Shown: positions 40,882-50,553, counted from the first letter of the stretch. The stretch: 64,000 nt of DNA from Alphaproteobacteria bacterium (GCA_020632795.1 JACKEV010000020.1:1-64000), one strand, 5' to 3'. The notes: a model not told the origin generated them from the sequence alone. A program made the numbers and translations.

Positions 40882-42906
40882 TCACTCCGGGTCGCAGGCC
40901 CCCTCGCAGGGGTGGATCAGCTCCCCCTCCGTGAACAGGTGCTCGATCTGCGCGTAGGTCGCGGGCTGCAGCACCGCGGCGTTGTGTACGCCGTTGTCGG
41001 TCTCCGGCATCGTGTTCTGGTCCGGCGGGAAGTAGGCGTCCAGCAGCTCGGGCACCCGCACCTGGGTCAGCGCGGGTCCGAGGTCCGGCCCGTCGACCTG
41101 ATCCAGGCCGTAGACCGGGTCGGTGGGCTCGCCCAGGTGGTGCACTCCCATCGCGCGGCTCAGGGTGTCGGTGGCCAGGTTGGGCACCTGGCAGTCGCCG
41201 ATGGCCTCCTGGATGACGACCACCTTGTCCGGGGCGTCGGGCCAGTCGGGGTCATCGACCACCAGCGGCGCGAAGACCGCCGGGTCCGCCCGGTCGAAGA
41301 AGCCCTGGATCGCCGCCAGGAACAGGCTCTGGGACAGCGGATCCGGGTAGAGGGCGTCGATGATCGCCTCCAGCGGCCGGAGCTGGGTGGAGCGCTGGAT
41401 CATGTTCGTCCACCCTGCCCCGGGCACCGCGAGCACCGCCCGGGAGATGGACGGGGAGATGGCCACCTGGGTGGACCCCTCGATGCCCCCCAGGCTGATG
41501 CCGTAGTAGAAGACCTGCTCGGGATCGACGAGCGGGTCCGGCTGGGTGCGGCCGATCGCGGGGTCATCCCCCAGCCCGGCGGCGACCCGCTCCACCAGGG
41601 ACATCGCGTTGATCTGGCCCTGGGCCAGGCGGTCGGTGATCACCCGCACCCGAGAGAGATCCGGCAGGATCTCCCGGACGATCAGGTCCAGATCGCCGCC
41701 GGAGAAGCCGATCCAGTCGGTGGCGACCATGACCACGCCGAGCTGGTTGGCGAAGGGCTGCAGCAGGTCCCGCCCGCTGCCGTTCGTGAGCATGCTGTCG
41801 CCGGTGCCGAACATGCCGTGGCCGATGAGCACCAGCGGCAGGCCCCCCCGCTCGCGGGCCACCGGCGGGATGATCATCGTGAACGGGTAGGACGGCGCGT
41901 CGCTCTGGGGGATGGCCGCCCAGGCCTCGTCCAGGGCCAGGGTGTTGTCCTCGGCCAGGAAGCTCATGGGCTGGAAGGTCCCCCGGACGATCCAGGCCAC
42001 GTCCGCGTTGGGGTCGGTCTCGACGCTGTCGATGGTGTAGGCGATCTCCGGCGCCACCGGGGCGGCCTGGGCCCGCATCGACAAGAGCGGCCCCCGGGCC
42101 CAGGTCTCGCTGACCACCGGGATCTCCCAGGCCAGCAGGAGGTCCTCCCGCGCCCAGCCCGCGTCGCCCAGGGTCTCGAAGAGCTGCTCGTAGCGGGGCC
42201 GCAGGGCCTCCACCGCCGGATCATCGGTGAGGATGTCGTCGCGGAGGGCCTGGAAGACCGGCGGGCTCTCGAAGGCCTGGCCGTCGACGTCGGTGATGTC
42301 CTGGGTGAGCACGGCGATGACCCGCCCGCCGTAGGGCATGGGCGCGAGCGGGCGCAGGATGAGGGCGCGGCGGCCGTCGTACTCAGGCAGGTCCCGGTTG
42401 CTGGCGTCCATCTCGCTCAACAGCGGGATGGGCGCGCCGGTCGCGGCATCGAGGAGCGCGATGGCGGCGCCGGGCGCCACGGTCTCGGCCTGGTCGCCCC
42501 AGCCGGAGAGCCAGGCCGGGTCCACGTCCACGCCCAGGTTGATGAGAACGGGGTGGACCGGAGAGACCCCGTCGGCCTCGTTGAACAGGGCGAGGTCCAC
42601 GGGCAGCGGCCCGTCGGGGGTGTTGAAGTCGTCGTTCTGCAGGTTCAGGCGCAGGCCGGTGGGGCTGTCGGGGTCGTCGCTTGTCCACCACACGCTGGGG
42701 TACGGGGTGAGGCAGTCGTCGGCCATCGCCATCGGGTTGCAGTCCTCGTCCCACTCGATGGCCCAGCGCTCGACCTCAGTGTCCCGGGTGTCCACGGTGT
42801 CGGCGGTGTCGTCCGCGGTGGCCGCGCTGTCGTCGGCGGGGGCGGCGGTGTCGTCGGCGGGCTTCGCGCCGGAGCAGGCGACGAGCAGGGCGAGGAGCAG
42901 GGGCAT
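40882..42906 (-). CDS. Alpha/beta-hydrolase lipoprotein
   Basis: 674 residues. MPLLLALLVAC (Cys11) is followed by a 30-residue tether rich in DDT/ADD repeats. An N-terminal Ig-like domain (about 60-280) leads into an alpha/beta-hydrolase domain with the oxyanion segment VLIGHGMFGTGD and the nucleophile elbow GISLGG, both as in lipases and esterases. GGAG is 5 nt before the ATG at 42906. It converges with the amidase. A longer in-frame extension beyond 42906 is not supported by codon use or signal. Substrate unknown. Confidence 0.82.
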   Translation of the reverse strand: MPLLLALLVACSGAKPADDTAAPADDSAATADDTADTVDTRDTEVERWAIEWDEDCNPMAMADDCLTPYPSVWWTSDDPDSPTGLRLNLQNDDFNTPDGPLPVDLALFNEADGVSPVHPVLINLGVDVDPAWLSGWGDQAETVAPGAAIALLDAATGAPIPLLSEMDASNRDLPEYDGRRALILRPLAPMPYGGRVIAVLTQDITDVDGQAFESPPVFQALRDDILTDDPAVEALRPRYEQLFETLGDAGWAREDLLLAWEIPVVSETWARGPLLSMRAQAAPVAPEIAYTIDSVETDPNADVAWIVRGTFQPMSFLAEDNTLALDEAWAAIPQSDAPSYPFTMIIPPVARERGGLPLVLIGHGMFGTGDSMLTNGSGRDLLQPFANQLGVVMVATDWIGFSGGDLDLIVREILPDLSRVRVITDRLAQGQINAMSLVERVAAGLGDDPAIGRTQPDPLVDPEQVFYYGISLGGIEGSTQVAISPSISRAVLAVPGAGWTNMIQRSTQLRPLEAIIDALYPDPLSQSLFLAAIQGFFDRADPAVFAPLVVDDPDWPDAPDKVVVIQEAIGDCQVPNLATDTLSRAMGVHHLGEPTDPVYGLDQVDGPDLGPALTQVRVPELLDAYFPPDQNTMPETDNGVHNAAVLQPATYAQIEHLFTEGELIHPCEGACDPE

Positions 42907-42996
42907 GACGTCTCCGGGGGCGAGCAGGCAACATAGTGCCATCGAAGGCGCGCCGGCAGGTCGAACCCGCCAACCCGTGACCTTGTCCTCCGAGTT

Positions 42997-43021
42997 GCCG
43001 ATGAACACGACCTCTCGGAAG
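42997..43021. repeat. Direct repeat copy 1 (25 bp)
   Basis: Identical to 45361-45385 and 47734-47758. It lies 13 nt beyond the stop of the downstream paralogue. Confidence 0.95.
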
Positions 43022-43034
43022 AGCCATCGGTTCG

Positions 43035-45290
43035 TCAGTCGCAGGACTGCGGCACCCGCGCGTCGCAGCCCGCCGGCCAGATCGGAAGCGGACGGGCCAT
43101 GCCAACGGGGCGCCCGGCGCGGGCCTCGGCGGCTCGGGCGGCCAGCCAGGCCCGCAGCGCGCCGACGCTGGGGTCCGTCAGGCCGGACCAGCCCGCCAGG
43201 GACCCGCGCAGGCTCGGGCCGCGTCGAGGTTCCCAGCGCCCCTCGGCCAGCGCCGCGTCCACGGCGGCGAAAGCCTCGGCCTCCCCGCGCCACAGCAGGC
43301 GGTGGACCGCCGCGAGGTCGGGCTCGTCGGTGGAGAGCATGGCGCGGGCCTCGATCAGCGCGGCGGGTTCGCTGGCGTCGACGCGCTCCAGGAAGAGGGC
43401 GCGATCTTCTGCGAACCAGAACGGTATCTCCCGATACTGAGGGGGAAACCGAATCTCGGCCTCGCGCTCCTCGGGGACGTGCCGCGCGAGGATCAGCGCC
43501 GCCCACCGGTCGCCCTTCCGGGTGCGCGCATAGGGCACCGCCACCGGGTCGTCGAGCCCGTAGAGGGCTGCGCTGAGATACCCCAGCGGCTCCAGGGCTT
43601 CGACGTTCTCCAGCAGCGCGGACGCGACGCCCGCTTGCTGGCGCAGCTCGCCGGCCGCGTCCGTCGCGACCGCGTCCCCCTCGCGCACCGAGGCCCAGGC
43701 CAGACGCTCCCGGCTCCAACCCTGGTGGGCGTCGAGCCAGTCCAGCAGCGCGGCGCGGGCCTGGTCGCGGGCGGCGTCGTCCTCGGCCCACATCAGCGGC
43801 CGGATGATGTCGAGGTGCAGGGTCGCGTCGATGAACAGGTTGGCGGCGAGATCGTTCACGGCGTAGAAGCCGTAGGGCTGCGTCCTGAAGGGCTCCCGGA
43901 AGAGAGGGGTAAGCGTCAAGTCGGGGTCGCCCAGGGCCTCCACCAGCGCGCGGGCGTCCTCGATGCCCTGGAGCTGCATGTCGAGCAGCGTCTCGTAGGG
44001 GTCAACGACCTCGGGGCCGGGGAAGCGGAGGACGGTCGAGCAGCCGCGCTGGTGTGAGCCCCACCGTGCGAGGTGACTGTGATAGATCTGCAGGCGAGCG
44101 GCCAGATAGCGGATCTGCTCCGCCCGGCCAAGCGCGTCCGTGAGCGCCGCCCACTCCTCCAGCGTCGGCAGGGTCAGCGTATCGAAGTCCATCTCCCGAT
44201 GGGGGAGCTGCGCGGCGAGCGTGACGGCGTCCCGATGGCCGGGGATCCCCTGGAAGAAGGGATCGGTGAGGCGCGCCAGGGTCTCCATCGCGGCGTCGTA
44301 GTCCCGGCGCTCGGCGAAGCGGTCGACCAGCTCCACGAAGCCCACCACCATGCCCAGGTCCGCAGCCGTGGTCTCCTTCTCCGTCCAGTGCACCAGCTTT
44401 CCAAGGATCGGCCCGAGTCGGCGCAGCGCCCCGGCCCGGTGGCCCCGCTGCAGCGCGTAGGCCGCCTCGATCCATCGCTCCATGAACAGATCCCGATAGT
44501 CCAGCTGCCCCCCGCCGAAGTCCCGAAGCTCGCGGAGCCAGGGGCGCGGGACGACCCGCGCGGTGTCCAGCAGGGCCTGCTCCAGCTCCGGGGGCAGGGT
44601 GGCCCGCTTCTTCGGCGCGTCCAGCCCCCAGCCCAGGAGCGCGGCCCGGGCGTCCTCGCGCACGGCGTCGGCGGGGTGGTCCAGCAGCGCCCTCAGCTCA
44701 GGCTCCACGGCGCGGACCTCCCAGTCCACAGCCTGCTCGATGGCCAGGAGCAGCAGCTTCGGCTCGGACGGGCGGCCCAGCGCGGGGAGAAGCAGCGCCT
44801 CCGGGCGGGTCGGCGCACGGGTCTGGCGCAGGAACGCCTGCAGGCGCAGGGAGGGCATCGGCTCACGCTCCAGCGACCACCGCACGAGCACCGCCTGGGC
44901 GTCGGGGCTGAGCCCGTAGCGGCTCAGGCCACGCGAGGTGAGGAGCATGCGGATCTTGGTGACCAGGGGGACGTCCATGAACTCGACGTTGAAGGCCCAG
45001 CGTCGCGGGAAGATCCAGGCGCTCTGCTCCCACGCCACCAGCCCGTCCAGCACCCCCCACAGCACCGCCTCGGCCTCCACCCGCGCGGCGGGCTCCTCGG
45101 CGTCGAGCTGCGCCAGCCAGGGGCGCATCAGCTCATTGGGGTCATGATCCGCAGCGCGAATCTCTGCCACGACCTCGGCGGCGATGTCCTCCGGCGCGGC
45201 GTGGGCGACCCCGCACCACAACGCGAGGGCCAGCACCGCGAGCCTGCGCCAACCGGACGAAGGGTCGACGGGGGCGAGATCGATGGGCAT
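43035..45290 (-). CDS. Exported 751-residue protein, tandem paralogue B (unknown family)
   Basis: The signal peptide ends near AHAA (about residue 33). The mature protein is rich in Leu, Ala, Arg and Trp with helical repeat-like segments (ALLDHPADAVREDARAALLGWGLD resembles a HEAT/armadillo unit), so a helical solenoid is likely. The C-terminus ends with two Cys in AGCDARVPQSCD. It is a paralogue of the adjacent upstream gene, with near-identity in the last 120 residues. There is no Shine-Dalgarno; TACGCT is 6 nt before the ATG. I recognise no named family. Confidence 0.82.
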   Translation of the reverse strand: MPIDLAPVDPSSGWRRLAVLALALWCGVAHAAPEDIAAEVVAEIRAADHDPNELMRPWLAQLDAEEPAARVEAEAVLWGVLDGLVAWEQSAWIFPRRWAFNVEFMDVPLVTKIRMLLTSRGLSRYGLSPDAQAVLVRWSLEREPMPSLRLQAFLRQTRAPTRPEALLLPALGRPSEPKLLLLAIEQAVDWEVRAVEPELRALLDHPADAVREDARAALLGWGLDAPKKRATLPPELEQALLDTARVVPRPWLRELRDFGGGQLDYRDLFMERWIEAAYALQRGHRAGALRRLGPILGKLVHWTEKETTAADLGMVVGFVELVDRFAERRDYDAAMETLARLTDPFFQGIPGHRDAVTLAAQLPHREMDFDTLTLPTLEEWAALTDALGRAEQIRYLAARLQIYHSHLARWGSHQRGCSTVLRFPGPEVVDPYETLLDMQLQGIEDARALVEALGDPDLTLTPLFREPFRTQPYGFYAVNDLAANLFIDATLHLDIIRPLMWAEDDAARDQARAALLDWLDAHQGWSRERLAWASVREGDAVATDAAGELRQQAGVASALLENVEALEPLGYLSAALYGLDDPVAVPYARTRKGDRWAALILARHVPEEREAEIRFPPQYREIPFWFAEDRALFLERVDASEPAALIEARAMLSTDEPDLAAVHRLLWRGEAEAFAAVDAALAEGRWEPRRGPSLRGSLAGWSGLTDPSVGALRAWLAARAAEARAGRPVGMARPLPIWPAGCDARVPQSCD

Positions 45291-45296
45291 GGCGGG

Positions 45297-45302
45297 AGCG
45301 TA
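45297..45302 (-). promoter_or_regulatory. Possible leaderless -10 (TACGCT) of paralogue B
   Basis: TACGCT ends 6 nt before the ATG at 45290. The same hexamer and spacing precede the paralogue start at 47663. Confidence 0.5.
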
Positions 45303-45360
45303 GCAGAGCGAAGCGGGCTCCGGGCGGCGCAGGCCCCGCCACGATGCGCTCAGCAACAAG

Positions 45361-45385
45361 GCCGATGAACACGACCTCTCGGAAG
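45361..45385. repeat. Direct repeat copy 2 (25 bp)
   Basis: Middle copy, between the two paralogues, 13 nt past the stop of paralogue A. The distance to copies 1 and 3 is 2364 and 2373 bp. Confidence 0.95.
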
Positions 45386-45398
45386 GGACATCGGTGCG

Positions 45399-47663
45399 TC
45401 AGTCGCAGGACTGCGGCACCCGCGCGTCACAGCCCGCCGGCCAGATCGGCAGCGGGCGGGCCATGCCAACGGGGCGCCCGGCGCGGGCCTCGGCGGCCCG
45501 AGCGGCCAGCCAGGCCCGCAGCGCGCCGACGCTGGGGTCCGTCAGGCCGGACCAGCCCGCCAGGGACCCGCGCAGGCTCGGGCCCCATCGGGGCTCCCAG
45601 CGCCCCTCGGCCAGCGCCGCGTCCACGGCGGCGAAGGCCTCGGCCTCCCCGCGCCACAGCAGGCGGTGGACCGCGGCGAGGTCGGGCTCCTCGGTGGAGA
45701 GCATGGCGCGGGCCTCGGTCAGCGCGTCGGGTTCGCTGGCGTCGACGCGCTCCAGGAAAAGCGCCCGCGGCGTGAGCTGCAGCTTGTAGCCGATGTCCAT
45801 CAGGCCGGCGGCGTGGGCCAGCCAGGCCTCCCGCTCCTCCGGCACATGGCGGGCGAGGATGAGCGCCGCCCACACGTTCTTCTCCTGCCCCCGGGCGTAG
45901 GGCACCGCAGCGGGGTCATCCAGGCCGTAGAGCAGCGCCAACAGCCCATGGTCCGGTTGGATACGCGGGTTCTCGGCCAGCGGCACCACCAGCCCCCGCA
46001 TGCCGCGCAGCTCGCCAGCCGCGACGTCGGCCCAGGTTTCCCCGCTCAGGACCGAGGCCACGGCCAGGCGCTCCCGGCTCCAGCCCTGGTGGGCGTCGAG
46101 CCAGTCCAGCAGCGCCGCGCGGGCCGCCGCGCGCTCGGCGTCGGTGCGCGCCCGGACGAGCGGCACGACCACATCCAGGTGCAGCACCGCGTCCGCGAAC
46201 AGGTCCGCCATCAGCTCGTTGACCCGCCAGAACGAGCGGGGCTCCAGGTCGAAGAAGGGGGACTCCGTGGGCGTCAGGGTGAAGGCGTCGTCGGCCAGGG
46301 CGTCCACCAGCGCCCGCGCGTCGTCGACCCCGGAGAGGTCCATGCGCCACAGCGCCGTGTAGGGGTCGATGACGGGCGGGTCGTCCGGGGGGTGCCCCCG
46401 CCGCCAGCCCGTCCCCCAGCAGGGGCGGTCGTGGACCAGCCGCATCCAGGCCCCGAGGGCGCGGATCTGAGCCTCCCGGCTGAGCGTCTGCTGCTGCGCC
46501 GCCCAGCCTTCGACGGTGGGCAGGGTCAGGGTGACGAAGTCCTCGCCCCGCTCGGGGAGCTGGGCGGCGAGGTCCACCGCGACGTCGTAGCCGGGCGTCC
46601 GGGCGAAGAAGGGATCGGTGAGCCAGGCCAGCGTGTCCATCGCCGCGGCGTAGTCGTGGCGCTCGGCGTAGCGCGCCGTCAGCTCGGTGAAGCCCTCGCG
46701 CATCGCCCGCTCCGCGACGTGGAAGGCTGCCTGCGTCCAGAGCACATCATCGCCGAGCGACGGCCCGAGCAGGCGCATCGCCGCCCCCTCCCGGCCCCGC
46801 TGCAGGGCCCGGCCGGCGTCGATCCATCGCTCCAGGTCGCCGAAGGGTGGCCGCCTGCGAAGCACCCCGGCGTGGACGCGCTGCCGCCGCAGGACCCGTC
46901 GGATGGAGGGAGGCGTCAGCCGCGCGGTGTCCAGCAGGGCCTGCGCCAGCTCCGGGGGCAGCGCCGGGGCGCGCGCCGTCGCCTCCAGACCCCACCCCAT
47001 CAGCGCCGCGCGCGCGCCCTTCCGCACCGCGTCGGCCGGGTGGTCCAGCAGCGTCTGCAGCGCAGGGGCGACCGATCGGGCCTCCCAGGCCACCGCGCGC
47101 TCGATCGCCAGCACCACCAGCGCCGGCTCGTCCGGGCGGGAGAGCGCCGGGACGAGCACCGCTTCGGGCTGCTGCGGGCGCCGCTCCAGGGCCTGGAGCG
47201 CGAGGAGGCGGAGCGGGGGGAGCGGCTCCCGCGTCATCGCCCACCGCGCCAGCGCCGCCTGGGCGTCCGGGCTGAGCTGGCGGTACTCCGACGAGGCGCC
47301 GAACAGGTACCGGCGCAGCCGGGCCGCCAGCGTGATGGTGTAGGTGTTGACGGTGTAGCGCGCGTCCACGGGCGTCGTGAACGCCTCGTCCTCCCACGCC
47401 ACCAGCCCGTCCAGCACCCCCCACACCACCGCCTCGGCCTCTGCGCGCGCGGCCGGATCCTCGGCGTCGAGCCGGGCCAGCCAGGGGCGCACCGGGTCGC
47501 GCAGGTCTCCGTCGGTGGTCCGGATCTCCGCGACGACCTCGGCGGCGATGTCCTCGGATGCGGCGTGCGCCACCCCCACCCACAACGCGAGGGCCAGCGC
47601 CACCCCGCCCGCGAGCCGGCGAAGGGCGGTAGAGGGCGCCGCAGAGGTGCGTTCGATGCTCAC
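45399..47663 (-). CDS. Exported 754-residue protein, tandem paralogue A (unknown family)
   Basis: GTG 47663 gives a signal peptide ending near AHAA (about residue 35); an ATG-free extension upstream is not supported. The sequence parallels paralogue B throughout: EDIAAEVVAEIR at the mature start, LRALLDHPADAVRK-like solenoid segments (here LQTLLDHPADAVRKGARAAL), LLDWLDAHQGWSRERLA and the near-identical C-terminus. Identity is moderate over the first 630 residues. No enzymatic motif is visible; a helical-repeat scaffold in the periplasm is the best guess. Confidence 0.82.
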   Translation of the reverse strand: MSIERTSAAPSTALRRLAGGVALALALWVGVAHAASEDIAAEVVAEIRTTDGDLRDPVRPWLARLDAEDPAARAEAEAVVWGVLDGLVAWEDEAFTTPVDARYTVNTYTITLAARLRRYLFGASSEYRQLSPDAQAALARWAMTREPLPPLRLLALQALERRPQQPEAVLVPALSRPDEPALVVLAIERAVAWEARSVAPALQTLLDHPADAVRKGARAALMGWGLEATARAPALPPELAQALLDTARLTPPSIRRVLRRQRVHAGVLRRRPPFGDLERWIDAGRALQRGREGAAMRLLGPSLGDDVLWTQAAFHVAERAMREGFTELTARYAERHDYAAAMDTLAWLTDPFFARTPGYDVAVDLAAQLPERGEDFVTLTLPTVEGWAAQQQTLSREAQIRALGAWMRLVHDRPCWGTGWRRGHPPDDPPVIDPYTALWRMDLSGVDDARALVDALADDAFTLTPTESPFFDLEPRSFWRVNELMADLFADAVLHLDVVVPLVRARTDAERAAARAALLDWLDAHQGWSRERLAVASVLSGETWADVAAGELRGMRGLVVPLAENPRIQPDHGLLALLYGLDDPAAVPYARGQEKNVWAALILARHVPEEREAWLAHAAGLMDIGYKLQLTPRALFLERVDASEPDALTEARAMLSTEEPDLAAVHRLLWRGEAEAFAAVDAALAEGRWEPRWGPSLRGSLAGWSGLTDPSVGALRAWLAARAAEARAGRPVGMARPLPIWPAGCDARVPQSCD

Positions 47664-47669
47664 GGCGAG

Positions 47670-47675
47670 AGCGTA
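47670..47675 (-). promoter_or_regulatory. Possible leaderless -10 (TACGCT) of paralogue A
   Basis: TACGCT ends 6 nt before the GTG at 47663, conserved with the other paralogue along with the surrounding CTCTGC and CGCC. Confidence 0.5.
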
Positions 47676-47733
47676 GCAGAGCCCACCGGGACCCGCGTCA
47701 GACGGGGTCTTCTGCGCGACGGGCCTCCAGGAG

Positions 47734-47758
47734 GCCGATGAACACGACCTCTCGGAAG
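47734..47758. repeat. Direct repeat copy 3 (25 bp)
   Basis: Third copy, 6 nt beyond the stop of the M16-like gene and upstream of paralogue A. With copies 1 and 2 it brackets the duplicated units. Confidence 0.95.
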
Positions 47759-47764
47759 ACGCCC

Positions 47765-49114
47765 CTACTTGGGCTCGACCTCCAGCATCGTGAACCAGCC
47801 CTCGCCGTACCACTCCGCGATGAAGCGGTTCACCGACTTGACGTCCAGCGCGCCGACCTGCTCCAGCAGGCGCTCCTCGAAGCCCAGGTCCAGCCCCTGG
47901 GCCAGCTCGTCCAGAGCGCCGTCGAGCCGCTGGGCGGGGGACTGCAGCTCCAGCAGCCGGCTGCCCTGCAGGGCGCCGATGGCGTCGTCCAGCTCCTGCT
48001 GGGTGATGCCGTTTGCGTAGAAGCCGACGTGGGCGTCGCGGAGCTTCAGCTCGGTGTTGTCGCGGTTCTCGACCCGGGTGAAGGTCCACAGGCCGTAGCC
48101 CTCGGGCACCGGCGCGGCCTCGCCGTAGGTGCCTGCGCCGTAGGTCTCGCCGCCCTCGTGGCGCAGGGCGACGTAGAGCCGGGAGAAGAAGTGCCCGCCC
48201 AGGACGTGGTCGGCCACCATCCAGGCCGCGAGGTCCGGGTCGTCGAGCGCGGGGCCGTCGCGGAAATACGCGAAGTACACCTGCGTGAGGTTGTCCATCG
48301 GCTCCTTGATCTCGTGGGGGCGCTCGGGGAGATCCAGGAACACCGGCGCCAGATCCTCGGGCTCGGCCCCCAGCTCGGGCAGCAGAGCGGCGGCCAGCTC
48401 CCGGGCGCGGGCCTCGTCGATGTCGCCGCCGAAGCCCACCACCCGGCCCGGCAGGCCGGCGATGGTGTCGCGGGTGGCGGCCAGGACCTCAAGATCCTTG
48501 GAGACCTTGGGCGGCGCCTCGTACTCCACCCGGCGGGGGTCGCCCTTCGCGAACAGGCTCAGCGCTGCGGCCTGGCGCATGCGGAACAGGGGGTCCTTCT
48601 CCTGGGCCTGCCAGGAGATGCGCCGGCCCTGGTCCATGCGCTTCAGCTCCTTGGCGTCGAACGCGTCGTTGGCCAGGATGTCCCGGGCCAGGGCCACCGC
48701 GTCGTCGAGGTCCTGCTCCAGGCAGGAGATGGCCAGGCGGCTGGAGCGGTCGCCGACGTCGAGGGACACGTCCAGCGCCAGGGCGTCGGCGCGGGCCCGC
48801 AGCGCGCCGTCGGGGTCGTAGAGCTGGATCGCCCAGGCCTCCTCGCCGTGGTTGTCCCGGAACCACGGGCTGTACCGCCCCACCGGGAGGCTGAGGCGCA
48901 GCTCGACCAGGGGGGCGCGGTGGTCCTCGACCAGCACCAGCCGGGTGTCGGCGTCCAGCGCGATGAGCCGGGGGCCGGGCGCGGTCAGCTCGCCCAGGAT
49001 CTGCGCGTCGGCGATGTCGTAGGTGGGGGCCGCCTCCGTTGCGGGGGGCTCCTCCGGGGGGAGGTCCTGGGCGAGGGACAGCGGCAGCAGCAGGGCCAGC
49101 AGCACGCGCATCAT
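47765..49114 (-). CDS. M16-family peptidase-like protein, inactive partner
   Basis: 449 residues with a signal peptide (MMRVLLALLLPLSLAQ). It follows the M16 fold (LVEDHRAPLVELRLSLPVG, GGDIDEARARELAAALLPEL, ADHVLGGHFFSRLYVALRHEGGETYGAG) but lacks HxxEH, so it cannot bind the catalytic zinc. The R/Y pair region near HEGGETYGAG that closes on substrate in M16 partners is retained. ATG 49114 overlaps the stop of the active M16 gene (ATGA). The pair should form a heterodimer as in bacterial M16B proteins and mitochondrial processing peptidase. Confidence 0.88.
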   Translation of the reverse strand: MMRVLLALLLPLSLAQDLPPEEPPATEAAPTYDIADAQILGELTAPGPRLIALDADTRLVLVEDHRAPLVELRLSLPVGRYSPWFRDNHGEEAWAIQLYDPDGALRARADALALDVSLDVGDRSSRLAISCLEQDLDDAVALARDILANDAFDAKELKRMDQGRRISWQAQEKDPLFRMRQAAALSLFAKGDPRRVEYEAPPKVSKDLEVLAATRDTIAGLPGRVVGFGGDIDEARARELAAALLPELGAEPEDLAPVFLDLPERPHEIKEPMDNLTQVYFAYFRDGPALDDPDLAAWMVADHVLGGHFFSRLYVALRHEGGETYGAGTYGEAAPVPEGYGLWTFTRVENRDNTELKLRDAHVGFYANGITQQELDDAIGALQGSRLLELQSPAQRLDGALDELAQGLDLGFEERLLEQVGALDVKSVNRFIAEWYGEGWFTMLEVEPK

Positions 49115-50550
49115 GGCTCCACCTCCTGGGCCTTGCCGCGCTTGACGAACAGCTCGACGGGGGTGGCGTCCATGACCCAGGTCTGCCAGGCGGTCCGGAC
49201 CTGCGCCAGGGTGACCGCCTCGATGGCCTCGGTCGCGCCGCCCAGCGCCAGGGAGGGGTCGCCCTGCCAGCTCCAGGCCTGGCCGATGGCGTCGGCCATG
49301 TCCGCGGCGTAGTAGCGGGCCTCCAGAGTGTCGCGCAGCAGCCGGCGCCTCGCGGTGTCCAGGTTGGCCTGGCTCAGCCAGTCCGCGCCATCCAGGCCGT
49401 CGACCGCCGCATGCAGGTGCTTGAAGGCCCCGCGCTGGCTGCGGAAGGGCAGGTTGATCGAGCCGAAGGCCAGGATGCCCCCCGCGCGCAGCTCCTCGGC
49501 GATGGTGGCGGCCTCGACCGCCTTGCCGCGCTCGGTGACCAGCTCCTCGCGGAAGCGGTCCAGCTCGCCCCCGGCCAGCATCTCGACCATCACCTTCCAG
49601 GCCCAGTAGTCGGGGTCCTGGCGGGTGGGGCCGACGTACACGGCGCCAGCGACCTTGATGGGGGGCACGTCCTCGGTGAGGGTGACCCGCTCGGGGAAGT
49701 CCCAGCCGGCCAGCGCGGGCACCTCCGGCGGCACCAGGCGCTGCTTCTCGGTGGGGCCGAACAGGGCCTCGGCGCGGCGGACCACGGTGGGTGCGTCCAC
49801 CGGCCCCACCACCACGAGGTGCATGTTCGCGGGGTGGTAGTAGCCGTCGTAGAACTTCTTCACCAGCTCCAGGTCGGCGTTGGCGATGTCGGCCTTGGTG
49901 CCCGCCGGGCTGTGGCCGTAGGGGTGCTCCCCGAACAGGGCCTCCAGCGCCGGGCTCAGCAGCCGGGCGAGGGGGTTGTTCTCGGTGCGCAGCCGCAGCT
50001 CCTCGGTGACGATCTTCTGCTCGTTGGCCAGGTTCTCGGCGTCGAGCACGAGGTTGACCATGCGGTCGGCCTCGAAGACCAGCACCGGGTCGTGCCACTG
50101 GGGCCCGATCTCGGAGATGTACACCGTGTTGTCGAAGGCGGTGTAGGCGTTCTCGTTCCCGCCGTGGGTGGTGTGGTGCCGGGAGTAGGCCTCCTTGTCG
50201 TAGCGGGTCGTGGCCCCGAACATCAGGTGCTCGAAGAGGTGAGCGAAGCCCGCCTCCGAGGGGGCCTCATGGGCGCTGCCCACCTGGACCCAGACCTGGG
50301 TGGCGACCACCGGCATGTCGGGCGCGGCCAGCACCGACACGGTCAGCCCGTTGTCGAGCTGACCGGTGACGAACATGGGCGCGAACGGCGGCGCCATCTC
50401 CTCGGGCCCGCCGTCGAGGCGGGTGACCTGGAAGCGCTCGTCGAGGGCCGAAGGCTCGGCGACGAGGGGCGGCGCGTCGGGGTCGAACATCTCGCCGGCG
50501 GGCTCCTGGGCCAGCGCGGCGGCGGCGCAGAGCGCCAGGGTCACCGTCAT
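49111..50550 (-). CDS. M16-family zinc peptidase, active subunit
   Basis: 479 residues with a signal peptide (MTVTLALCAAAALA). The inverted zinc motif HLFEH is at 104-108, and the downstream ligand Glu lies in NEQKIVTEELR. The exported location suggests digestion of periplasmic or imported peptides. GAGGAG precedes the ATG. It starts 3 nt after the preceding lipoprotein gene and is coupled to the inactive partner, so the three genes probably form one operon. Confidence 0.92.
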   Translation of the reverse strand: MTVTLALCAAAALAQEPAGEMFDPDAPPLVAEPSALDERFQVTRLDGGPEEMAPPFAPMFVTGQLDNGLTVSVLAAPDMPVVATQVWVQVGSAHEAPSEAGFAHLFEHLMFGATTRYDKEAYSRHHTTHGGNENAYTAFDNTVYISEIGPQWHDPVLVFEADRMVNLVLDAENLANEQKIVTEELRLRTENNPLARLLSPALEALFGEHPYGHSPAGTKADIANADLELVKKFYDGYYHPANMHLVVVGPVDAPTVVRRAEALFGPTEKQRLVPPEVPALAGWDFPERVTLTEDVPPIKVAGAVYVGPTRQDPDYWAWKVMVEMLAGGELDRFREELVTERGKAVEAATIAEELRAGGILAFGSINLPFRSQRGAFKHLHAAVDGLDGADWLSQANLDTARRRLLRDTLEARYYAADMADAIGQAWSWQGDPSLALGGATEAIEAVTLAQVRTAWQTWVMDATPVELFVKRGKAQEVEP

Positions 50551-50553
50551 GGG

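Noticed and set aside
45360..48089. Extension of paralogue A upstream of 47663 into the M16-like gene
   Set aside because: The extra residues read through the direct repeat and the opposite frame of the peptidase gene; the signal peptide and the conserved TACGCT element place the start at 47663.
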